21,825 bases of DNA, taken from CAZJAD01 sp964543855. Lineage in GTDB: Bacteria > Electryoneota > RPQS01 > DYHQ01. Below the pieces are notes generated by a model. That model saw only the letters and a program-made list of their open reading frames with translations, was not told where the DNA came from and did no database searches. Location: positions 1-21,825 of the forward strand of contig CAZJAD010000031.1 in NCBI GenBank assembly GCA_964543855.1. Direction: 5' to 3'. The position numbers were made by a program, and so were the translations under genes. Positions 16,666-21,825 of this stretch are shown in pieces; within the stretch, counting starts at the first letter, position 1; the number at the start of each line of letters is the position of its first letter.

Positions 16666-17058
16666 ATGGCGAAAAAGTGGACCCCCACAGAGGAGAAATT
16701 CCTCCTCGAGAACTATGGGAAGGTGCCTATGAGTGAGTTGGCCGAACGATTCGGCGTGACGCGGAAATCGATTTCAGCCAAACTCGACAAGTTGCGGGCA
16801 TCCTATGGTATCAGGCCCGTTGGAGCCCGGGACCGCGGCCCCGAACCCAAGGTGGCTGCCCCTCCCGCCCCGACGATTCCCCGCCAGGCTGCCTCACCCG
16901 TACGCCGTCCACGGCCTCCGAGGCCGGTCCAGCCACCACCGCAAGTCGAGCCGATCGACACGGCAGCCTACGGCTCGAAAGTGCCGTCGGGTCTTTTTGT
17001 CAAAACGGAAGACGGCTGGAGGCCCATCTTGATAGACAAAGAAAAGGTCTCCCAGTAA
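16666..17058 (+). CDS. Myb/SANT-like helix-turn-helix protein with proline-rich linker
   Basis: 130 residues in three parts. Residues about 4-44 (KKWTPTEEKFLLENYG, then MSELAERFGVTRKSISAKL) form a trihelical Myb/SANT or homeodomain-like DNA-binding unit: the conserved Trp opens helix 1 and a recognition helix ends at KLDKL. Residues about 58-97 are a proline/arginine-rich linker. Residues about 100-130 (YGSKVPSGLFVKTEDGWRPI) form a short compact-looking tail. It is probably a small DNA-binding or chromatin-like protein in the cytoplasm; targets are unknown. It starts 53 bases after the C25-like gene with AGGAG nine bases before the ATG. No promoter was seen in that gap, so read-through from the C25-like gene is possible. 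It ends in a strong terminator at 17081. Confidence 0.75.
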   Translation: MAKKWTPTEEKFLLENYGKVPMSELAERFGVTRKSISAKLDKLRASYGIRPVGARDRGPEPKVAAPPAPTIPRQAASPVRRPRPPRPVQPPPQVEPIDTAAYGSKVPSGLFVKTEDGWRPILIDKEKVSQ

Positions 17059-17080
17059 TACTAGGGAACGGATCACATTC

Positions 17081-17132
17081 GCGGCGCTGACATTCCTCAA
17101 CTGAGAGGTGCGTCTGCGCCGCTTTTTGTTTT
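17081..17132 (+). terminator. Rho-independent terminator after the Myb-like gene
   Basis: GCGGCGC (17081-17087) pairs with GCGCCGC (17116-17122), with further pairing inside (GAC/GTC and CCTC/GAGG), followed at once by TTTTTGTTTT. The next gene's ribosome site begins only a few bases downstream. Confidence 0.85.
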
Positions 17133-17147
17133 CGGGAGGTACTCAGC

Positions 17148-17819
17148 GTGCCCGCTAATCCCATCCGGCGAATCGAAGAGCTTTTGGCGAGGCATCCCGA
17201 CGACGCCGAGCTGATCCTGTTAGGAGCGATTTCCGTTTGCTGGCTGCGATCCGGCGACCCTCACGCCACCGACCTGCTGCGAGAATGGCAGCGGCGAGCG
17301 CTCTCGATGGACGCCCTGCGTGAAGCCGCTCTGCAGATGTTCCTTGTCGCGGGCTTCCAGGTCTCCCTCGAAGCTTTCTTTCAAATCGAGGAGATTTGCC
17401 AATCGACTCCTGCAAGCGCCTGCGAGGAAATCGAGACCGAATCCGCCTCGCGCTGGCACGAGCGTGGTCTCGCGCTCCAGAAACGCGTCTACGCACGCAA
17501 CACAGACAAACTGCGGCGCAATCTGCTGCGTCTTTCGCCCGAGCTGTCCCAATGGACGGTACTGGTGGGCTACGGACTCGTCCTCTCGCGGCCTGGCTTG
17601 GAAGCGGGTTTGCGCGAGCTTCTCGAAGCGGCCGTCTTCACCGCGCAGGGATTCCCGCGCCAGCTTCACTCCCACTTCCGAGGCGCCCTGAATCTCGGAG
17701 AGACTGCCGAGAGAGTCGACCTCCTGCTCGACGCCATCGAGCCGTTCGTGGCAGAGGATAAGATGCTGTCAGCAAGGCAGTTATGGTGCCAGATTCGGGA
17801 TAAATCTCTGCCAAATTGA
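17148..17819 (+). CDS. Carboxymuconolactone decarboxylase (AhpD-like) fold protein
   Basis: 223 residues, probably two copies of the all-helical CMD/AhpD fold. The first half has LREAALQMFLVAGFQVSLEA (about 57-76). The second has ELLEAAVFTAQGFPRQLHSH (158-176 region) followed by FRGALNLGET, the position where family members place a histidine and the ALNAG-like turn. The CxxC redox motif of peroxidase-type AhpD proteins is absent, so a thiol-peroxidase role is unlikely. The protein may be a scaffold or an isomerase/decarboxylase relative; the reaction is unknown. The GTG start is supported by GGGAGG eight bases upstream. It lies right behind a terminator and 173 bases before dnaK, without a clear promoter, so regulation is unresolved. 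Confidence 0.65.
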   Translation: MPANPIRRIEELLARHPDDAELILLGAISVCWLRSGDPHATDLLREWQRRALSMDALREAALQMFLVAGFQVSLEAFFQIEEICQSTPASACEEIETESASRWHERGLALQKRVYARNTDKLRRNLLRLSPELSQWTVLVGYGLVLSRPGLEAGLRELLEAAVFTAQGFPRQLHSHFRGALNLGETAERVDLLLDAIEPFVAEDKMLSARQLWCQIRDKSLPN

Positions 17820-17992
17820 CAGCAAATGGCAGGCGGTGGAGGCGTCCTTGAGTCTGTTAAAAATTAATTTACATAGACTTATGACTTAGGCCTGCTTCTT
17901 GCCATATCATGGTAAAGAATCCGGCCTCTTTCTTGACAGGCTGGAATGACCAGTTTTCTGAAAACAAAAACAAGCAAAAATAGAGGTTTAAG

Positions 17993-19767
17993 ATGGCTAA
18001 AATCATCGGCATTGACCTGGGAACCACGAATTCCTGCGTCGCCGTCATGGAAGGCAGCGAAGCCACCGTGATCGCGAACGCCGAAGGATCGCGCACAACG
18101 CCGTCCGTGGTCGCGTTCACCAAGTCCGGCGAGCGCCTCGTCGGCGCTCCGGCCAAGCGTCAGGCGGTCACGAATCCGCAGAAAACCGTCTATTCCATCA
18201 AGCGCTTCATGGGCCGTGCAAGATCCGAAGTCGGCCGCGAAATCGAAGAAGTGCCTTACGAGGTCGTAGAGGGAGCAAACGGTCTGGCCAAGGTCAAGAT
18301 TGACGACAAAGAGTACAGCCCGCCTGAAATCTCTGCCATGATTCTGCAGAAGATGAGACAGGCCGCTGAAGACTATCTGGGCGAGAAGATCACGAAAGCG
18401 GTCGTCACCGTGCCCGCGTATTTCAATGACAGCCAGCGGCAGGCGACCAAAGACGCCGGGCAAATCGCCGGTCTCGAAGTCATGCGCATCATCAACGAGC
18501 CTACGGCGGCAAGTCTGGCTTATGGCCTCGACAAGAAGAAGGACGAGACCATCGCCGTCTTCGACCTTGGCGGCGGGACTTTCGATATTTCGATCCTGTC
18601 ACTCGGCGACGGGGTCTTCGAGGTGAAGTCGAGCAACGGCGATACGCACTTGGGCGGAGATGATTGGGATCAGCGCCTGATAGATTATGTCGCCGACCAG
18701 TTTAAGAAAGAACAAGGTATCGACCTGCGCAAAGACCCGATGGCGCTCCAGCGCTTGAAGGAAGCCTGCGAGAAAGCGAAGGTCGAGCTCTCGAGTGTTC
18801 CTCAGACACAGATAAATCTGCCCTTCATCACGGCAACCGCCGAAGGGCCGAAGCACCTCGACATGAACCTGACCCGCGCGAAGTTTCAGGAGATCACCGA
18901 AGATCTCGTTCAGCGCTGCCTCGTACCTTGCCAGAAAGCGCTGGCCGACGCCAAGATGAGCAACGCTAATATCGACGAGATTATCCTCGTCGGCGGTTCG
19001 ACCCGAATGCCGCGTGTGATCGAGTTCGTGCGCGAGTTCTTCGGAAAGGAACCGAACCGCGGCGTGAATCCCGACGAAGTCGTTGCGGTCGGCGCGGCGA
19101 TTCAGGGCGGAGTGCTGGCCGGTGATGTGCAGGATGTCGTGCTGCTCGATGTGACGCCGCTCTCTTTGGGAATCGAAACGCTCGGCGGGGTCATGACGCA
19201 CCTCATCGACGCCAACACGACCATTCCGACCAAGCGCGCCGAAATCTTCTCGACAGCTGCCGATGGTCAGCCGTCGGTCGAGATTCATGTCCTGCAGGGC
19301 GAACGACCCATGGCCGTTGACAACAAGACCATCGGTCGCTTCATTCTGGACGGAATTCCACCCGCACCGCGGGGAATCCCGCAAATCGAAGTCGCTTTCG
19401 ACATCGATGCCAACGGTATCCTCTCCGTTTCGGCCAAAGACAAAGCGACGGGTCGCGAGCAATCTATCAAGATTCAGCACAGCTCGGGCCTGTCGAAGGA
19501 AGAAGTCGAACGGATGAGAACGGATGCCAAAGCTCACGCGACCGAAGACCAGCGCCGTCGAGACGATGTCGAGACGCGAAACCGTGCCGACACACAGGTC
19601 TTCCAGACCGAACGCCAGATGAAAGACCTCGAAGGCAAGCTCTCCGCCGACGATAAGGCAAAGCTTCAGGCGGCGGTCGACCGCGTCAAGGCGGCTCTCA
19701 AAGGCTCCGACATGAACGAAATTCGCTCCAGCGGCGAAGCACTCACGCAGGTTTGGAGCGGCGTTTC
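17993..19767 (+). CDS. dnaK: Molecular chaperone DnaK (Hsp70), C-terminus lost in scaffold gap
   Basis: 591 codons are visible. The ATPase domain (IGIDLGTTNSCVAVMEG at 5-21, PAYFNDSQRQATKDAG, VFDLGGGTFDISIL, ILVGGSTRMPRV) is complete. The substrate-binding domain (LLDVTPLSLGIETLGG, QPSVEIHVLQGERP) and most of the helical lid are also present, up to ALTQVWSGVS. It folds nascent and stressed proteins with DnaJ and GrpE. Usual length is about 630-640, so only the last ~45 residues are missing. They do not appear after the gap, where repeats begin. A sequence that fits the missing tail is instead fused to the protease gene at 21432-21566. The ATG follows AGAGG. No CIRCE operator is visible upstream. 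TTGAGT near 17849 and TTGACA near 17932 lack convincing -10 partners, so the heat-shock control is unclear. Confidence 0.97.
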
Positions 19768-19867
19768 NNNNNNNNNNNNNNNNNNNNNNNNNNNNNNNNN
19801 NNNNNNNNNNNNNNNNNNNNNNNNNNNNNNNNNNNNNNNNNNNNNNNNNNNNNNNNNNNNNNNNNNN
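19768..19867. other. Scaffold gap (100 N)
   Basis: Exactly 100 N, a conventional filler, so the true distance is unknown. It falls inside the dnaK frame and next to hairpin repeats, which probably broke the assembly. Confidence 0.99.
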
Positions 19868-20025
19868 ACTCGCCGAGGTGGAGTCTCCAGACCCACCCGG
19901 ATTTTTGTGCGGTGTCGGCTGCTTGCAGCCGACCCTTGTTCGCCGCGAATGGGTGCCCTCACCCTTCGCGGCTGAAAAGTAACTCGCAGCGGCGAATCTC
20001 CAGATTCGCCCGGAAATGCTGAGGA
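19868..20025 (+). repeat. Cluster of four hairpin repeats
   Basis: Four stems lie in about 135 bases. 19877-19897 is GGTGG(A)GTC-TCCA-GACCCACC. 19914-19933 is GTCGGCTGC-TT-GCAGCCGAC. 19942-19972 has outer arms GCCGCGAA/TTCGCGGC and an inner GGGTG/CACCC stem. 19991-20010 is GGCGAATC-TCCA-GATTCGCC. The first is preceded by CGCCGA and followed by CCCGGATTTTTG; the last is followed by CCCGGAAATGC. These flanks match the hairpin unit in the tRNA region (8901-8940), although the stems differ. No coding is expected here. Confidence 0.75.
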
Positions 20026-20067
20026 AGAACAGGAGAATCATCATAGCAGAACAAAGGAGACTCTGAA

Positions 20068-20316
20068 ATGAGCAAAAGCAGAGACCGAACCGTCTTTCGT
20101 CGGCCGGACGGTACTTGGGTCAACAAACGCAATGATGCCGACGCGGCTTCGAGTTTACACAAAACGCAACAGGATGCTGTGCATGCCGCGAAGGAGATGC
20201 TACAGAATCAAGGAGGCGGTGAACTAATAATCAAGGGTGTCGACGGAAAGATTCGAAGTAAAGACACGATCCCGCCAGGTCATGACCCCTGTCCACCGAA
20301 GGACACGGAATACTAG
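20068..20316 (+). CDS. DUF2188-family small protein
   Basis: 82 residues. It starts MSKSRDRTVFRRPDGTWVNK, then has a central helix with KTQQDAVHAAKEMLQNQGGG and a strand-turn-strand ELIIKGVDGKIRSKDTIPPG. This order (a 'hv-p-pdG-W' strand, a T/Q-x-x-A-hh-A-A helix, and E-hhh-hg-DG-I) is that of the DUF2188 family, whose function is unknown. The protein is charged and soluble, with no signal peptide. AGGAG lies eight bases before the ATG. It lies between the hairpin cluster and the trypsin-like gene in DNA that does not resemble the expected dnaK continuation, so it is probably part of the inserted segment. Whether it works with the protease is not shown by the sequence. Confidence 0.75.
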   Translation: MSKSRDRTVFRRPDGTWVNKRNDADAASSLHKTQQDAVHAAKEMLQNQGGGELIIKGVDGKIRSKDTIPPGHDPCPPKDTEY

Positions 20317-20516
20317 CAAAATCACTCCTACGTGCTTCCTGTTACATTTCATCATAATTGAGGAGAGCTGAATACCATATAGAATCTACGCATGAGGTTC
20401 TCATGAGTTCATACATATCGACAAATGCAACAATCTGATCGCAATATGTATTCCGGATTTGGCAGTCACTGACGTATATTCTCACAATTAATCACACACA
20501 ACGTAGAGGAGAAATA

Positions 20517-21566
20517 ATGTTTGTGAAAGCTATTGAAGAAAACGCGGCGTTTACTATACCAGTAATCACTTCTGTTAGGTTCTACGATAAGTCAATAAAA
20601 TGCGGACCTGCTTCGTGCATTGCGCTTAATCCTGATGGCTGGATTTTGACTGCAGCGCACATTATGAATCTCGTTAATTATCACGAGAAATCAAGAAAGG
20701 AAATGGCTGCATGGGATGCAAGAACAGCGGCTATTAAAAATGATAAGAAATCGAGCAATAAGCAAAAAAAACGAATGATGAGAGCAAATCCACCCAATCC
20801 AAAGTGGGTGACGAATTTCTCTTTTATGTGGGGGAAAATGTCGATTCCCATACATGAAATTCACATCGACCATCTTTCTGATCTAGCATTGGTTAGAGTC
20901 GATTCACGTTTAACCAAGAATTTGAAGCGATTCCCTGTTTTTGGGGGCTCAATAGTTCCTCTTCCGCAAGGTTTTCCAGTTTGTCGACTCGGGTTTCCTT
21001 TTTTAGATTTGAAGGCTGAATTTAATGAAGCAAAGAGTGAATTCAACATAGTGACTCCCAATGTTTTCCCTATGCCAAGATTTCCATTGGATGGTATTGT
21101 AACTCGCGGCGTCAATATTAAAAATGTACAAACTGGGCGAACTGTAAGCATGTTTGAGGTGTCTACTCCAGGATTACGTGGGCAAAGTGGCGGACCTGTT
21201 TTTGATGTGAATGGCACAGTTGTTGGAATACAATCAGGAACTGTATCTTTCCCCCTTGGCTTTGCCCCAGAGGCTTCAGAAGGCAATCGCAAAGTTGCAG
21301 AACATCAGTTTCTAAATATAGGTGTGGCGATTTCGGCCGAAGAAGTGATCAAGTTGGCCAAAAAGTATTCCGTCGCTATTCAGGAAGATTCGATCGGAGC
21401 ATGGCAAAACGTCAAGAAGGGAATTGATCTCCAACAACAAGAGGCACAAGACGGCCTACAGCCCGGCCCGGAACCTGCACAGGAACCGAAAGCCGAAGAA
21501 GGTAAGAAAGGCTCCAACGTCGAAGACGCGGATTACGAAGTTGTTGACGACGACGATGAGAAGTAG
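20517..21566 (+). CDS. Cytosolic trypsin-like serine protease fused to a DnaK-like C-terminal tail
   Basis: 349 residues without a signal peptide. The chymotrypsin-like triad is visible: His48 in LTAAHIM, Asp122 in HLSDLALVRVD, and Ser224 in LRGQSGGPVFD, where GQSGGP is the oxyanion-hole motif. A lysine-rich insertion (about 58-95) separates His and Asp. After the protease domain (to about 300) come residues 306-349, QQQEAQDGLQPGPEP... then NVEDADYEVVDDDDEK, which look like the acidic disordered tail of DnaK and not a protease. The protease part is AT-rich (38% GC in 20701-20760 by hand count, against 60% in 18901-18960 of dnaK), which suggests transfer; the tail returns to host-like composition. 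AGGAG lies five bases before the ATG. A TATATT at 20475-20480 may be its -10, but no -35 fits. The substrate is unknown. Confidence 0.85.
   Translation: MFVKAIEENAAFTIPVITSVRFYDKSIKCGPASCIALNPDGWILTAAHIMNLVNYHEKSRKEMAAWDARTAAIKNDKKSSNKQKKRMMRANPPNPKWVTNFSFMWGKMSIPIHEIHIDHLSDLALVRVDSRLTKNLKRFPVFGGSIVPLPQGFPVCRLGFPFLDLKAEFNEAKSEFNIVTPNVFPMPRFPLDGIVTRGVNIKNVQTGRTVSMFEVSTPGLRGQSGGPVFDVNGTVVGIQSGTVSFPLGFAPEASEGNRKVAEHQFLNIGVAISAEEVIKLAKKYSVAIQEDSIGAWQNVKKGIDLQQQEAQDGLQPGPEPAQEPKAEEGKKGSNVEDADYEVVDDDDEK
21432..21566 (+). pseudogene. dnaK: Displaced 3' end of dnaK, now read as the tail of the protease
   Basis: The 44 codons plus stop have the layout of a DnaK tail: a Gln-rich start, a Pro/Gly/Glu linker (PGPEPAQEPKAEEGKK) and a final acidic motif (DADYEVVDD) like the VVDADYEVVDD seen in many bacterial DnaKs. 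Added to the 591 visible dnaK codons it gives about 635-640 residues, the normal length. It is followed by a hairpin and clpB, a common dnaK neighbour. The frame matches the protease frame. The assignment is by motif, not by alignment. Confidence 0.65.
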
Positions 21567-21624
21567 AAACTGTCTGACGAATCACCGCGAAAGGTGAGAG
21601 CACTCTCTCGTGACGGATATGAGG

Positions 21625-21652
21625 GCGCGGGGCGTTGCTGTCCCGCGCTTCT
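21625..21652 (+). terminator. Probable terminator, originally of dnaK
   Basis: GCGCGGG (21625-21631) pairs with CCCGCGC (21642-21648) around a 10-base loop, followed by the short T-rich run TTCTT. It lies about 60 bases after the protease/DnaK-tail stop and before the clpB promoter. Confidence 0.55.
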
Positions 21653-21696
21653 TATGCCGCCGCGTACGCTATCGAGCGCGGGGTAGAGTATTTCGC

Positions 21697-21725
21697 TTGA
21701 TAAACCGAACGGAATTAACTATATT
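21697..21725 (+). promoter_or_regulatory. Promoter of clpB
   Basis: TTGATA (21697-21702), 17 bases, TATATT (21720-21725), in the context CGCTTGATA that resembles the other promoters here. The leader to the ATG at 21762 would be about 30 bases. This suggests clpB can be read by the housekeeping sigma factor. Confidence 0.75.
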
Positions 21726-21761
21726 TCACGCTGAATAGCTTGAGAGAGTTAGTATCGCACA

Positions 21762-21825
21762 ATGAACCTCGACCAGTGGACAATCAAAGCTCAAGAGGCG
21801 CTGCAAGCGGCGCAGACTGAAGCGC
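21762..21825 (+). CDS. clpB: ATP-dependent chaperone ClpB, N-terminal 21 codons
   Basis: The frame reads MNLDQWTIKAQEALQAAQTE and runs off the right edge. This is the start of the ClpB/Hsp104 N-terminal domain (usual form MNLDKFTIKAQEAVQAAQ). ClpB is a hexameric AAA+ disaggregase that works with DnaK to rescue aggregated proteins in the cytoplasm. Its place just after the dnaK remnant is a functionally sensible neighbourhood and supports the idea that the segment between them was inserted. The ribosome site (GAGAG) is modest. Confidence 0.9.
   Translation, partial: MNLDQWTIKAQEALQAAQTEA

Noticed and set aside
17820..17992. Search for a CIRCE operator or sigma-32 promoter before dnaK
   Set aside because: No TTAGCACTC-N9-GAGTGCTAA. 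A small imperfect palindrome TTGCCAT-ATC-ATGGTAA at 17899-17915 is too short and unlike CIRCE to call.
19868..19975. Apparent continuation of the dnaK frame through the N gap to a stop at 19975
   Set aside because: The gap length is arbitrary so the frame is meaningless, and the sequence after the gap is hairpin repeat, not a DnaK tail.
18599..20044. 481-codon minus-strand frame opposite dnaK
   Set aside because: It crosses the 100 N gap, and dnaK on the other strand is unmistakable.

Overview
This window looks like chromosomal DNA from an uncultured bacterium of the FCB superphylum (Bacteroidota/Zixibacteria/Marinimicrobia-like lineages). The reasons are a large secreted C25-family (gingipain-like) protein that ends in a type IX-style C-terminal sorting domain (NYPNPFNPETTIEF...), other large secreted multidomain proteins, and a moderately high GC content. 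I cannot fix the phylum. A 100-base run of N at 19768-19867 shows the window is a scaffold of at least two contigs.

Layout. 1-2429 (minus) is the first 809 codons of a four-domain methyltransferase/glycosyltransferase chain that runs off the left edge. 2801-5638 (minus) is a secreted Ig-like/anchor-domain protein with a strong terminator behind it and a promoter about 250 bases upstream. 6233-6682 is a small outer-membrane barrel candidate. 6854-8524 is a stand-alone acyl-CoA mutase large subunit with isobutyryl-CoA-mutase-type active-site residues. Three tRNA genes (Arg-TCT, His-GTG, Glu-TTC) follow, with a duplicated 5' piece of tRNA-Glu and hairpin repeats between them. Next come a class I fructose-bisphosphate aldolase with a Trm112-like small protein, a convergent UshA-like lipoprotein (minus), a geranylgeranyl-reductase-family flavoprotein, the C25-like secreted protein, a Myb/SANT-like DNA-binding protein, a carboxymuconolactone-decarboxylase-like protein, and dnaK. 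The window ends with the first codons of clpB.

The most interesting part is the dnaK-clpB interval. The dnaK reading frame is intact to codon 591 and then enters the N gap. After the gap there are hairpin repeats, a small DUF2188-type protein and an AT-rich gene for a cytosolic trypsin-like serine protease. The last ~44 residues of that protease look like the missing C-terminal tail of DnaK, followed by a terminator, a promoter and clpB. The simplest reading is that foreign DNA inserted into the 3' end of dnaK and the protease captured the DnaK tail in frame. This could also be an assembly chimera, but the protease-tail-clpB junction lies inside one ungapped contig.

Six promoters in the window share one pattern: TTGACT-like -35, 16-17 bases, then TATATT (once TAGATT). 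The gene starts, the promoters and the tRNA structures were worked out by hand from the sequence. Family assignments rest on recognised motifs, not on database searches.
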